A stretch of DNA of 64,000 nt from Hordeum vulgare subsp. vulgare (taxonomy: Eukaryota > Streptophyta > Magnoliopsida > Poales > Poaceae), in the NCBI RefSeq assembly GCF_904849725.1, contig NC_058521.1, forward strand, positions 559,508,176-559,572,175. Direction: 5' to 3'. The stretch's first letter is position 1. Each line of letters starts with the position of its first letter. The translations under genes and the position numbers were made by a program. Below the pieces are notes generated by a model. The model saw only the letters and a program-made list of their open reading frames with translations. It had not been told where the DNA came from and searched no databases. This document shows positions 1 through 11,800 of the stretch, piece by piece.

Positions 1-815
1 CAATCAATTCACAAAAGAGGAAATCACTCATGAAAATATTCTTCTAATCCATGTCCAATAGACCGCTGTCACCATGGTCTCGGGGATTATACTAGATAAG
101 GTCAAGTGAGTACATCAACCCAATACATAGAATAAGGGGAAACATCATGGGATCACCCTAGATTAACATAGCCCATGATCACAATCAAGATCACATCATG
201 AGAGAGAGAATTAACCACATAGCTACTTTAGAAGACCTCAACCCCGAGGAGGAACTACTCCCGCTTCATGGAGGGAGGAAGCATCGTCGATGGAGATGAA
301 TCCGGGGGCACTTCCCCATCCAGGCAGGGTGCGGGCACAGGAATTCTGGTCCCCCGAAACTTGTTGGCAATGGCGGCAGAGATCGGAATTGCTTATGGAG
401 AAAAGGGTTCCAAAATAAGCGTTTCCTCCACGGGGGCAAAAATAGGAGCCAAGGTAGGGCACCAGAGGAGGTGGGCCCCACCCAGGCGTCCCGTGGGCAT
501 GGCCAGGGGGTAGGCCGTGCAGGGAGGCCGCCTGGGCGACGCCTGGCTCCACTCTGGCCCACCTTTGGTGCTCTTGAAGCTTCCGTCACACTGATTTTTA
601 TATATTTTTCTCGGGATTTCTAGGACTCGATAAATTGGGGTAAAATTCCTTGCAAAAAAAGACATCAGCAGAAAGAAACTGGCACTGGGTGCACTGAGTT
701 AGTAGGTTAGTCCAAATATGTGTAAAAATGTATGAAAGTGTAGCAAAACATATAACAATGTCATCCAAAAGATCATGGAACAAGCAAAAATTATAGATAC
801 GTTTGGGACGTATCA
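1..815 (-). repeat. Partial 3' LTR of minus-strand Gypsy element M1
   Basis: This is the terminal part of an LTR cut by the window edge. It ends in GATACGTTTGGGACGTATCA at 796-815, and on the minus strand it therefore begins TGATACGTC, as do the LTRs of the M2 element at 52466-59365. The flanking sequence 816-850 (CATCCCCAAGCTTAA, then the TCCTCGAG motif) is the minus-strand polypurine tract also seen next to the M2 LTR, which fixes the orientation. The sequence is a diverged relative of M2 rather than the same subfamily. A GC-rich hairpin lies at about 481-536. Short ORFs here are low-complexity shadows. Confidence 0.75.
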
Positions 816-2342
816 ACATCCCCAAGCTTAATTCCTGCTCGTCCTCGAGTAGGTAAATGATAACACAAATAATTTCTGTGGTGACATGCTAACACACATA
901 TAAGAACTTCAAAGTAAAGCAAGTAAGATATGCAATTCAAGTCAAGAAAATAACAAGCAAGAGTCTATATTTAGTATTGGAAATAGCAAAGTAAGAACAT
1001 AAAGGTGCAAGAGCTCTAGCTGTTCATGACTCAAATGTCTCCAAATGGTGTTTGCGTACAAGAAATGGGAGATGAGTTTAGAGCATAAAAATAGTTTTTA
1101 ATTGATAACTCAATCTACTAAACTTCACACTTGGTCTCCTTCAAAATCTTATTTTGACTCATCCCCAGACCACTAGTCAGGCACAAGTCAAAATGATCCT
1201 CTCCCTTTCGACTTTGAGCACTGATGCAATGGATGAGCGCAAGCAAGATATGTTGGCACTTAGGCTGGCAAATAGAATAATGATGGGGAAGGAAGGAAAA
1301 AAGGTGTGAAAGGCTCACATCAATGAGGACAACCATAGGTGAGAGAAAGCCAAATGATAGATATGATGTGAGGAGTAGGGATTGCCATGCAACGGATGCA
1401 TAAATGAGCTAAGGTAAGCTCTCCAATGGAACTAGTGGGGGTGCATCCAACTTGCTTGCTCATGAAGACCTAGAGCTCATTTGAGGAGGCTCATCATTGG
1501 AATACACAAGCCAAGTTCTATAGTGTAAGGGTCCCCACATAGTTATGCATGAATGATAATCTCTATGGAGTACAAATATAGCAATGGAGTACGAGTGTGG
1601 ATCTTTCAAAAGGAATAGTAGTGTTGCCCCTTCTCTTTTTTTGTGGCCTCTTTGGCTCTTTCTATTTATCTCTCATTTGTCCTCTTTGGGATCTTTTAGT
1701 TTGTCCTCTTTGGGATCTTTTCCTCACTTAAGGGCAACACTTTATGTTTTAGAAGAGTAAAAGTAAGATCTTCACACTTTATAAGAAGTACTCAACATAA
1801 AGATAAATGAAAACTATCATGATGTATGCAAATGTATGCCTCTGCCAGTGTCGCAGGATATGCGATGAAACTAGCGCGTCATGTAGCAATAATAAGGGCA
1901 AGGCCCAACTAGTATGCGGCTTTCGATCAAGCAAAAGCATGTATGACATGAAGATGAAGTCATGAGATGGCGGATGTTGCATGGCAATGTATCTCAGAAA
2001 GGCTATGGAAATGCCTAGGTATGGTGGCTGTTTTGAGGAAAGATATAATGAGGCTTATGATGACAGAGCGTATCATGCCAAGGGTTTGGATGCACCGACG
2101 AAGTTTGCACCAACTCTCAAGATGAGAAAGGGCAATGCACGGTACCAAAGAGGATAGCAAAATATGGATGGTGGAAGTGCCAACAATCGAATACTCGCAT
2201 TAGTCTGAAGAACTCATGCACTTATTATTGATAACTCTCTATCTAGTCAGGAAATTCACAAAGAGACAAGTACCCCGAGGAGGAGTGTTTGGGGGTTTGG
2301 TTATCCTTGCGCATCCTCGACCCATGGTAACGTGAGGGTACT
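816..2342 (-). mobile_element. Internal 3' region of M1, non-coding
   Basis: This stretch lies inside the M1 Gypsy element between its 3' LTR and the point where the tandem Gypsy array begins. I see no credible gene. It carries the minus-strand polypurine tract at 816-830 and a T-rich stretch near 1620-1740 that resembles the equivalent part of M2 (about 54880-54990). The rest of M1, including its PBS and 5' LTR, is not in the window, so M1 was probably the insertion target of the array that starts at 2343. The five bases GTACT before the array (2338-2342) are the expected target duplication, but the other copy would lie beyond 64000. Confidence 0.65.
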
Positions 2343-2579
2343 TGATACGTCTCCATCGTATCTACTATTCCAAACTCTTTTGCCCTTGTTTTGGACTCTA
2401 ATTTGCATGATTTGAATGGAACTAACCCGGACTGACGCTGTTTTCAGCAGAATTGCCATGGTGTTGTTTTTGTGCAGAAATGAAAGTTCTCGGAACGTCC
2501 TGAAAATTTACTGAGAATTTTTCTGGAAATAATGAAAAATACCCGCGCAAAGATCCACCGGAGGGGATGGGCCAGTGGG

Positions 2580-2630
2580 CCACAAGCCCTGTTGCCGCGG
2601 CCCCCCTGACCGCGGCAACCAAGCTTGTGG
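2580..2630 (+). promoter_or_regulatory. GC-rich hairpin in LTR1 U3
   Basis: CCACAAGC (2580-2587) and GTTGCCGCGG (2591-2600) pair with CCGCGGCAAC (2610-2619) and GCTTGTGG (2623-2630), giving 18 base pairs around a 3x3 internal loop and a 9-nt terminal loop. It sits about 35 bp upstream of the TATA box. The same position holds a hairpin in LTR2 (19400-19447, weakened), LTR3 (60649-60702), the M1, M2 and M3 LTRs and the LTR-like module inside A and B. The function is unknown. Confidence 0.7.
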
Positions 2631-2665
2631 GGCTCACGTGGGTCTGCAGCCCCCAACTCCAGCTC

Positions 2666-2672
2666 TATAAAT
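2666..2672 (+). promoter_or_regulatory. TATA box of LTR1
   Basis: TATAAAT follows the GC-rich segment and precedes the region expected to be the transcribed leader. The equivalent in LTR3 is TATAAAT at 60738-60744; in LTR2 it is altered to TATAGAT at 19483. The assignment rests on position and on conservation between LTR copies. Confidence 0.6.
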
Positions 2673-3462
2673 TCACTTTCGTCCCAAAAAAATCAAGAGA
2701 GAAGATTTCATCGCATTTGCGATACGGAGGCGCCGCCACATCCTGTTCTTCATCTGGAGGACAGATCTGGAGTCCGTTTTGGGCTCCGGAGAGGGGAAAT
2801 CGTCGCCATCGTCATCATCAACCTTCTTCCCTCTCCAATTCCATGAAGCTCTTCATCGTTCGTGAGTAATCTATTCGTAGGCTCGCTGGGCGGTGATGAA
2901 TAGGATGAGATCTATCATGCAATCGAGTTAGTTTTGACGGGGATTGATCCCTAGTATCCACTATGTTCTGAGATTGATGTTGCTACTACTTTGCCATGCT
3001 TAATGCTTGTCACTAGGGCCCGAGTGCCATGATTTCAGATCTGAAATTATTATGTTGTCACCAATATACGTGTGTTTTAGATCCGATCTTGCAAGTTGTA
3101 GTTACCTACTATGTGTTATGATCCGGCAACCCCGGAGCGACAATAACCGGAACCACTCCCGGTGATGACCATAGTTTGAGGAGTTCATGTGTTCACCAAG
3201 TGCTAATGCGTTGTTCCGGATCTTTATTAAAAGGAGAACCTTAATATCCCGTAGTATCCCTTTGGACCCCGCTGCCACGGGAGGGATGGACAATAGATGT
3301 CATGCAATTTCTTTTCCCTAAGCACGTATGACTACACACGGAATGCATGCCTACATCACATTGACGAACGGGAGCTAGCCACATATCTCTCCGTGTTATA
3401 ACTGTTGCATGATGAATATCATCCAAACAAATCACCGACCCATTGCCTACGAGTTTGTCCTA

Positions 3463-3635
3463 CTACTGCTGTTACTTGTTTTGCTCTGTTGCTGTTACTA
3501 CTGTTGCTGCTGCTGTTACTTGCTTTGCTCTGCTGCTACTTGCTGCCGCTGTTACTAGCTACTGTTGCTACTGCTGTCACTACTGATGTTCCTTGCCATT
3601 GCTGTTACTCGTTACACTGCTGCTACCTGCTACAA
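3463..3635 (+). repeat. CTG/TTA triplet-rich tract in LTR1
   Basis: The tract is an imperfect array of CTG, CTA, TTG and TTA triplets. It reads as a leucine-rich ORF (3405-3656) only because of its composition. The counterpart in LTR2 is at 46434-46605 and differs in unit number, as expected for a slippage-prone repeat. Confidence 0.8.
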
Positions 3636-4034
3636 TACTTTTTCTCGCGCCGTTGACGGGAAAGAATATTTTCTGTCCACGGTCAACTTCTGGCGCCATT
3701 GATACAACCGTTAGGAATAGTCTGCCGTCAACAGATCGTTTCTGGCACCGTTGCTATCATACTACTTTGCTACTGATACTTTGCTTGCAGATACTAATCT
3801 TTCAGGTGTGGTTGAATCTGACACATTCAGCTGCTAATACTTGAGAGTATCCTTTCACTTCCTGTTGGGCGAACCAACAAATTTGGGTTGAATACTCTAC
3901 CCTCGAAAACTGCCGTGAACCCACGCGCTGGTGGGCCATTGCAAGACAATTGCTAATTGTTGAGCAACTAGGAGCAGTTCTAGCTTCATTGCCGGGGAGG
4001 CATCAAGTCAGGAACACGTCAACAACATTTCTCT

Positions 4035-4087
4035 AGTGCCGTTGCCGGGGACTGCTAGCAACATTTTTTCTGGCGCCGTTGCCGGGG
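4035..4087 (+). other. Primer binding site region, copy A (tRNA-Asp type)
   Basis: TGGCGCCGTTGCCGGGG at 4071-4087 matches the complement of the 3' end of plant tRNA-Asp, a primer used by many plant Gypsy elements. A second, imperfect copy (TGCCGTTGCCGGGG) ends at 4050, and a weaker one (CATTGCCGGGGAG) is near 3990. Because the best match lies about 130 bases from the LTR end rather than beside it, which copy is used is unclear. B carries the same kind of repeated PBS-like motif. Confidence 0.6.
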
Positions 4088-4139
4088 GAGGGATTGCTAT
4101 ATTCTCTGAGTCACTTGGGATTTATATCTGCTGATCACT

Positions 4140-6228
4140 ATGAAGAATCTGAAAGATCCAAAAACCAAAGTCTTGCCCTCAACTACGAGGGGAGGTAAGG
4201 AACTGCCATCTAGCTCTGCACTTGATTCACCTTCAGTTATGAGTAAGTTTGCGACACCACCTCCTGCTAGAAATCTTGATATGTCGCCTGTGCTTGATGA
4301 TGCTTATGCTGTTACTGCTAGAGATGCTATTTTTCCTGATGATGCTATGCTTGATACTGCTAGAGATGCTATGCTTGATACTGCTAGAGATGCTTTGCCT
4401 GATGATGCTAGAGATGCTATTTTGCCTGATGGTGCTATGCTTGGTACTGCTAGAGATACTTCTTTGCCTGATATGCCACTAGGGGTATTCCTTGATGCTC
4501 ATATTGCTAGAGTTACTGCCAATGCTCGTGATGCTTCTAAAACTGTCGATACTATTGAGATAGAACCTGCTTTTGCTCCTGCTAGATCTAACTCTCCTAG
4601 ATATGAATTTCCTGATATACCTGAGGGTTATGTTATGGAGGGAGAGATAGCTGAGGATTTTCTTGCGTGTAAGGATGCCTATGACGCTGAGAAATTACTT
4701 CTCAAGTGGAAGGAAAAATCTCCGAAAGCTAGGATGAAATACGACCCGAAGTTTGCCACTTCACTTATCTTCATCACCGATAAGGATTATGAATTCTCCG
4801 TCGACCCCGAGATAATCTCTCTAGTCGAATCTGATCCTTTTCACGGTTATGAGTCTGAGACGGTTATAGCCCATCTTACCAAACTGCACGATATAGACAC
4901 CCTTTTCACTAGTGAGGAGAAGATCCGCCACTACTATATCCTTTAGCTGTTTCCTTTCTCTCTAAAGGATGACGCTAAAGCTTGGTTCACTTCTCTTGCT
5001 CCTGGATGTGTGAGTAGTCCCCAGGATATGGTCTATTACTTCTGCGAGAAATATTTCCCTGCCCATAAGAAGCAAGCTGCCTTGCAGGAAATATACAACT
5101 TTGCTCAACTCAAAGAAGAGAGTCTCCCACAAGCTTGGGGGAGGCTCGTCCATCTACAGAATGCTTTGCCTGATCACCCTCTTAAGAAGAACGAGATACT
5201 TGATATCTTCTATAACGGACTTACCGATGCTTCTAGAGACCACCTAGATAGTTGTGCCGGTTGTGTTTTTAGGGAACGAACTATGGAACAAGTAGAGACT
5301 CTACTGAATAACATCTTGATCAACGATAATGCTTGGACTATTCCTGAACCACCTCCTAAGCCAACTCCCAAGAAAATAGGTATTCTATTCCTCAGTCCCG
5401 AAGATATGCAATAAGCCAAGAAATCTATGCAAAAGAAAGGCATTAGATCTGAAGATGTCAAAAATCTACCCCCTATCTAGGAGATCCATGGTCTCGATAA
5501 CCCGATACAGGTAGTAGAAGTAAATTCTCTGCGTAGGTTTGATGAGAGTGATATTCCTTTTGACAAACCTGCTAGCCTATGCTTTGATGAATTTGACAAC
5601 TTTGTTGCCAAACAACAGAGTTTCAATGATTATGTTAGCAGACATTTGGAACAACGTACTCGTATGCTTAGTCGTTTAAGTGTTTGTGTAGACAGAAATG
5701 TCAATGATCTGAATCTTCTGAGTAAACATGCCTCTATGATTACTACTCAGGTAGAACAAGTACTTAAAGCTCAGAATGACTTGCTCAATGTATTAAATGA
5801 CAACTCTGTCAGAGTCATTACTAGAGGAGGCAAAATGACTCAGGAACCTTTGTATACTGAAGGCCATCCTAAGAGAATTGATCAAGATTCTCAAGGAATT
5901 AATGCTGATATACCCAGTCATCCTAAGGATAATAAGAAGGATGATAGAAACCTTCATATCAGTTCACCAAATACTGCCACACCTGAAGAACCAAATGATA
6001 TTTCCGCGTCTGATGCAGAAACACAATCTGGTGATGAACATGAACCCGGTGACAATATGGACAGCGATGTTCATAATAATGCTCAATCTAGCAATGATAA
6101 GGATGTGGAGATTGAACCTACGGTTAATCCCGATAACCCACAACCTAAGAGATACGATAAGAATGATTTCAATGCTAGGAAGCATGGTAAAGAAAGAGAG
6201 CCATGGGTTCAGAGACCTATGCCCTTTC
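4140..6228 (+). pseudogene. gag-protease polyprotein, copy A, first part
   Basis: The reading frame opens at ATG 4140 (MKNLKDPKTK) and stays in one frame up to the Copia insertion at 6229. It is interrupted by three in-frame stops: TAG at 4944 (AAG in copy B), TAA at 5412 (a sense codon in B) and TAG at 5478. The N-terminal part contains an Asp/Ala-rich repeat (DAMLDTARDA type). The middle has the Gypsy gag signature LFPFSLKDDAKAWFTSLAPG and EESLPQAWGRLV. The C-terminal part is acidic and precedes the protease, which continues after the insertion at 14657. Joined, the frame would be about 947 codons. Gag forms the retroelement particle. No zinc knuckle was seen. The gene is dead as it stands. 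Confidence 0.85.
4291..4480 (+). repeat. Tandem codon repeat in gag A
   Basis: Imperfect tandem units of GATGCTATGCTTGATACTG and related sequence encode repeats of the form DAMLDTARDALPDDARD. Copy B has a longer, differently ordered array at 47027-47235, which largely explains why its polyprotein is about 14 residues longer. Confidence 0.75.
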
Positions 6229-8062
6229 TGTTGGAATTATGCCCTAGAGGCAATGATAAATAAGTTATTATTATAATTCCTGTATCAAGATAATCATTTA
6301 TTATCCATGCTATAATTGTACTGAATGAAGACTTAGATACATGTGTGGATACAAAGACAAAACCCTGTCCCTAGCAAGCCTCTAGTTGGCTAGCGAGTTG
6401 ATCAAGGATAGTCAGGGTCTTCTCACTATGTACAAGGTGTTGTTGCTTGATAACTGGATCACATCATTGGGAGAATCATGTGATAGACTAGACCCAAACT
6501 AATGGACGTAGCATGTTGATCGTGTCATTTTGTTGCTACTGTTTTCTGCGTGTCAAGTATTTATTCCTATGACCATGAGATCATATAACTCACGGACACC
6601 GGAGGAATACTTTGTGAGTATCAAACGTCACAACGTAACTGGGTGGCTATAAAGATGCTCTACAGGTATCTCCGAAGGTGTCCGTTGAGTTAGTATGGAT
6701 CAAGACTGGGATTTGTCACTCCGTATGACGGAGAGGTATCTCAGGGCCCACTCGGTAATACAACATCACACACAAGCCTTGCGAGCAATGTGACTTAGTG
6801 TAAGTTGCGGGATCTTGTCTTACGGAACGAGTAAAGAGACTTGCCGGTAAACGAGATTGAAATAGGTATGCGGATAATGACGATCGAATCTCGGGCAAGT
6901 AACATACCGAAGGACAAAGGGAATGACATACGGGATTATATGAATCCTTGGCACTGAGGTTCAAACGATAAAGATCTTCATAGAATATGTAGGATCCAAT
7001 ATGGGCATCCAGGTCCCGCTATTGGATATTGACCGAGGAGTCCCTCAGGTCATGTCTACATAGTTCTCGAACCCGCAGGGTCTGCACACTTAAGGTTCGA
7101 CGTTGTCTTATGCGTATTTGAGTTATATGGTTGGTTACCGAATGTTGTTTGGAGTCCCGGATGAGATCACGGACGTCACGAGGGTTTCCGAAATGGTCCG
7201 AAGATGAAGATTGATATATAGGATGACCTCATTTGATTACCGGAAGGTTTTCGGAATTACCGGGAATGTACCGGGAATGACGAATGGGTTCCGGATGTTC
7301 ACCGGGGGGGGGGGAGCCCACCCCAGGAAGCCCATTGGCCTTAGGGGTGCCGCACCAGCCCTTAGTGGGCTGGTGGGCAAGCCCAAAGAGGCCCCTGCGC
7401 AGGGAGATAAGAAAATCAAAGAGAAAAAAAGGGGAAGTGGGAAGGAAGGGAAGGACTCCACCTTCCAATCCTAGTTGGACTAGGATTGGAGGAGGACTCC
7501 TCCTCCCCCACTTCGGCCGAACCCCTTGGGATCCTTGAGCCCCAAGGCAAGGCCACTCCCCTCCCACCTATATATACGGAGGTTTTAGGGCTGATTTGAA
7601 AAAACTTTTCCACGGCAGCCCGACCACATACCTCCACGGTTTGTCCTCTAGATCGCGTTTCTGCGGAGCTCGGGCGGAGCCCTGCTGAGATTAGATCACC
7701 ACCAACCTCCGGAGCGCCGTCACGCTGCCGAAGAACTCATCTACCTCTCCGTCTCTCTTGCTGGATCAAGAAGGCTGAGATCATCGTCGAGCTGTACGTG
7801 TGCTGAACGCGGAGGTGTCGTCCGTTCGGCACTAGATCGGAGCGGATCGTGGGACGGATCGCGGGACGGTTCGTGGGACGGTTCGCGGGGCGGATCGAGG
7901 GACGTCAGGACGTTCCACTACATCAACCGCGTTTATTAACGCTTTTGCTGTGCGATCTACAAGGGTACGTAGATCTGAAATCCCCCTCGTAGATGGACAT
8001 CACCATGATAGGTCTTCGTGCGCGTAGGAATTTTTTTGTTTCCCATGCGACGTTCCCCAACA
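6229..8062 (+). repeat. 5' LTR of Copia element (6229-14651)
   Basis: The LTR begins TGTTGGAATTATGCCC and ends CGTTCCCCAACA, immediately followed by the PBS. It is 1834 bp, against 1781 bp for the 3' copy; most of the difference is a deletion around a homopolymer tract in the 3' LTR. A TATA box (TATATATA) lies at 7569-7576, downstream of a pyrimidine/purine-rich segment. The antisense ORF at 6716-6964 recurs in the other Copia LTRs and is judged a shadow. Confidence 0.95.
7569..7576 (+). promoter_or_regulatory. TATA box of Copia 5' LTR
   Basis: CCACCTATATATACGGAG matches the promoter core conserved in BARE-type LTRs. The same motif occurs at 14159-14166 in the 3' LTR and, reversed, at 21497-21504 in the minus-strand Angela-type LTR. 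Confidence 0.7.
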
Positions 8063-8063
8063 G

Positions 8064-8080
8064 TGGCATCATGAGCTAGG
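8064..8080 (+). other. Primer binding site of Copia element
   Basis: TGGCATCATGAGCTAGG begins two bases after the LTR end and corresponds to the initiator tRNA-Met PBS (TGGTATCAGAGC type), with a T-to-C change and one inserted base. Minus-strand DNA synthesis would start here. Confidence 0.8.
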
Positions 8081-8835
8081 TTCATGCGTAGATGTCTTCT
8101 CGATTAGAACACAAAATTTTTTGTGGGCGGTGCTGTGCGATTTGCTACCCTCCTTAGTCTTTTCTTGATTCCGCGGTATTGTTGGATCAAAGCGGCTCGG
8201 ACCAACATTACTCGTACGCTTACGAGAGACTGGTTTCATCGCTACGAGTAACTTCGTTGCTCAAAGATGACTGACGAGTGTCGGTTTCTCCAACTTTAGT
8301 TGAATCGGATTTGACCGAGGAGGTCCTTGGATGAGGTTAAATAGCAATTCATATACCTCCGTTTTGGTGTTTGCGTAAGTAAGATGCGATCCTACTAGAT
8401 ACCCATGGTCACCACGTAAAACATGCAACAACAATTAGAGGACGTCTAACTTGTTTTTGCTGGGTATGCTTGTGATGTGATATGGCCAATGATGTGATGT
8501 GATATATTGGATGTATGAGATGATCATGTTGTAATAGTTAATATCGACTTGCATGTCAATGGTACGGCAACCGGCAGGAGCCATAGGGTTGTCTTTAAAC
8601 TAACGTTTGTGCTTGCAGATGTTGATATGATTAGCATAGGGATGCTTAACACTGAAAGTATCCTCAACTCACGTGGTGATCGGACTTGAGCTAGTGGAAT
8701 TGGATCATGAACCACTCAAATGACTAGAGAGATGTACTTTTTGAGTGGGAGTTTAGCAAGTAATTTGATTAAGTTAAACTCTAGTTATCTTGGACATAGT
8801 CTAAGTCCACTTTGAATATATTTGTGTTGTAGATC
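8081..8835 (+). other. Copia leader, untranslated
   Basis: The stretch between PBS and gag start has no credible ORF. It is the long leader typical of BARE-type elements, where packaging and dimerisation signals are expected. No specific site could be located by eye. Confidence 0.6.
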
Positions 8836-11800
8836 ATGGCTCACGCGACAGTCACCCTGAATTTTAGTACGTTCCTAGAGAAAGCTAAGTTGAAAGATGA
8901 TGGAAGCAACTTTGTAGACTGGGCTTGTAATCTTAAGTTGCTCCTGCAAGCTGGGAAGAAGGATTATGTCCTTAATGCTACGCTAGGAGATGGACCACCC
9001 GCTACGGCTGACCAGGATATTAAGAATGCTTGGTTAACACGTAAGGAGGACTACTCAGTAGTTCAATGTGCAGTCTTGTATGGCTTAGAGCCGGGACTTC
9101 AACGTCGCTTTGAGCGTCATGGAGCATATGAGATGTTCCAGGAGTTGAAGTTTATCTTTCAGAAGAACGCCCGGATCGAGAGGTATGAGACCTCCGATAA
9201 ATTCTATGCTTGCAAGATGGAGGAGAATTCGTCTGTCAGTGAACACGTGCTCAAAATGTCTGGGTACTCAAACCGTCTAGCTGAGCTGGGGATTGAACTC
9301 CTGCAAGAGGCTATCACTGACAGAATTCTTCAATCACTGCCGCCAAGCTATAAGGGCTTTGTGTTGAACTACAACATGCAAGGGATGAACAAGTCTCCCG
9401 GCGAGTTGTTTGCGATGCTAAAATTCGCAGAGTCTGAACTCCGTAAAGAGCATCAAGTGTTGATGGTGAATAAGACCACTAGTTTCAAGAGAAACGGCAA
9501 AGGCAAGAAGGGCAATTCGAAGAAGAGCGGCAAGCCTGTTGCCAATCCGACGAAGAAACCCAAAGCTGGACCTAAGCCTGAAACGGAGTGTTACTATTGC
9601 AAGGGTATGGGTCACTGGAAGCGCAATTGCCCCAAGTATCTGACAGATAAGAAGGCGGCCAAAGAAAAATCAGGTATATTTGATATACATGTTATTGATG
9701 TGTACTTAACCGGCTCTTGTAGTAGTGCATGGGTATTCGATACCGGTTCTGTTGCTCATATTTGCAACTCGAAACAGGAATAGCGGAATAGGTGAAGGCT
9801 GTCGAAAGATGAAGTGACGATGCGCGTGGGAAATGGTTCCAAGGTTGATGCAATCACCGTCGGCATAGTTTCACTTCATTTACCATCAGGATTAGTTATG
9901 AACTTAAATAATTGTTATTTAGTGCGTGCGTTAAGCATGAACATTATATCTGGATCTTGTTTATTGCGAGACGGTGACTCATTTAAGTTAGAGAATAATG
10001 GTTGTTCTATTTCTATGAGTAATAACTTTTATGGTCATGCACCCAATGTGAGAGGATTCTTCATATTGAATCTTGATAGTGATAATACACATATACATAA
10101 CATTGAGACCAAAAGAGTTAGAGTTAACAATGATAGCGCCATGCTTTTGTGGCACTGCCGCTTAGGTCATATTGGTGTAAAGCGCATGAAGAAACTCCAT
10201 ACCGATGGACTTTTGGAGTCACTTGACTTTGATTCACTTGACACGTGCGAACCATGCCTCATGGGAAAGATGACTAAAACTCCGTTCTCCGGAACAATGG
10301 AGCGTGCAAGTGACTTGTTGGAAATCATACATACCGATGTGTGTGGTCTGATGAGCATGGAGGCACGCGGCGGATATCGTTATTTTCTCACCTTCACTGA
10401 CGATTTGAGTAGATATGGTTATGTCTACTTGATGAAGAACAAGTCTGAAACATTTGAAAAGTTCAAGAAATTTCAGAGTGAAGTTGAAAATCATCGTAAC
10501 AAGAAGATCAAGTTCCTACGGTCTGATCGTGGGGGTGAATATCTGAGTTTCGAGTTTGGTGCTCACTTAAGATAATGTGTTATTGTTTCACAGTTGACAC
10601 CGCCTGGAACACCACAGCGTAATGGTGTGTCCGAACGTCGTAATCATACTTTATTAGAGATGGTGCGATCTATGATGTCTCTTACCGATTTACCGTTATC
10701 GTTTTGGGGTTATGCATTAGAAACAACTGCATTCACTTTAAATAGGGCACGATCAAAATCCGTTGAGATGACACCACACGAACTGTGGTATGGCAAAAGA
10801 CCAAAGTTGTCGTTTCTTAAAGTTTGGGGATGTGATGCTTATGTCAAAAAGCTTCAGCCTGAAAAGCTGGAACCCAAAGCGGAAAAGTGCATCTTCATAG
10901 GTTACCCGAAAGAGACAGTTGGGTATACCTTCTATCTCAAATCCGAGGGCAAAGTGTTTGTTGCTAAGAACGGAGCTTTTCTCGAGAAGGAGTTTCTCTC
11001 GAGAGAATTGAGTGGGAGGAAGATAGAACTTGATGAGGTTATCGAACCTCTCATCCCTCTGGATGGTGGCGCAGGGCAAGGGGAAACCCCTGTCGTTGCG
11101 ACGCTGGTTGAGGAGGAAGTTAATGATGATGATCATGAAACTCCGGATCAAGTTCCTGTCGCACCTCGCAGGTCGATGAGACCGCGTACTACTCCGGAGT
11201 GGTACGGTAATCCCGTCTTATCAATTATGTTATTAGACAACAATGAGCCTGCGAATTATGAAGAGGCAATGGTAGGCCCGGATTCCAACAAATGGCTGGA
11301 GGCCATGAAGTCCGAGATAGGATCTATGTATGAAAACAAAGTATGGACTTTGGAAGTACTACCTGAAGGCCGCAAGGCTATTCAGAACAAATGAATCTTT
11401 AAGAAGAAGACGGACGCTGACAGTAATTTGACCGTTTATAAAGCTCAACTTGTGGCAAAGGGTTTTTCACAAGTTCAAGGAGTTGACTACGATGAGACAT
11501 TCTCACCCGTAGCGATGCTTAAGTCCGTCAGAATCATGTTAGCAATAGCTGCATTTTTCGATTATGAAATCTGGCAGATGGATGTCAAAACGACGTTCCT
11601 TAACGGTTTCCTTAAGGAAGAGTTGTATATGATGCAACCCGAAGGTTTTGTCGATCCTAAAAATGCTAACAAAGTGTGCAAGCTCCAGCGATCCATTTAT
11701 GGACTGGTGCAAGCATCTCGGAGTTGGAATAAACGCTTTGATGAGGTGATCAAAGCATTTGGGTTTATACAAGTGGTCGGAGAATCCTGTATTTACAAGA

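Larger units (their letters stand above)
2343..3943 (+). repeat. LTR1 (5' LTR of internal copy A)
   Basis: The LTR starts TGATACGTCTCCATCG. Its right end is placed at about 3943 (within GGGCCATTGCA) by comparison with LTR2, which ends GTGGGCCATCA at 46700; the end is uncertain by a few bases because A carries about 80 bp of extra sequence at the junction. It contains a GC-rich hairpin (2580-2630), a TATA box (2666-2672) and a triplet-rich tract (3463-3635). A splice-donor-like CGTGAGT at 2861-2867 and acceptor-like TTGCTTGCAG and CTTTCAG sequences near 3780-3806 suggest that a leader intron is possible. Confidence 0.8.

Noticed and set aside
3405..3656. Leucine-rich ORFs over the triplet tracts (also 46378-46737)
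   Set aside because: Products of CTG/TTA triplet repeats in the LTR.
6716..6964. 82-codon ORF repeated in the Copia LTRs (also 22105-22353 and 28908-29156)
   Set aside because: Its conservation is explained by LTR identity; it lies antisense to transcription and has no domain.
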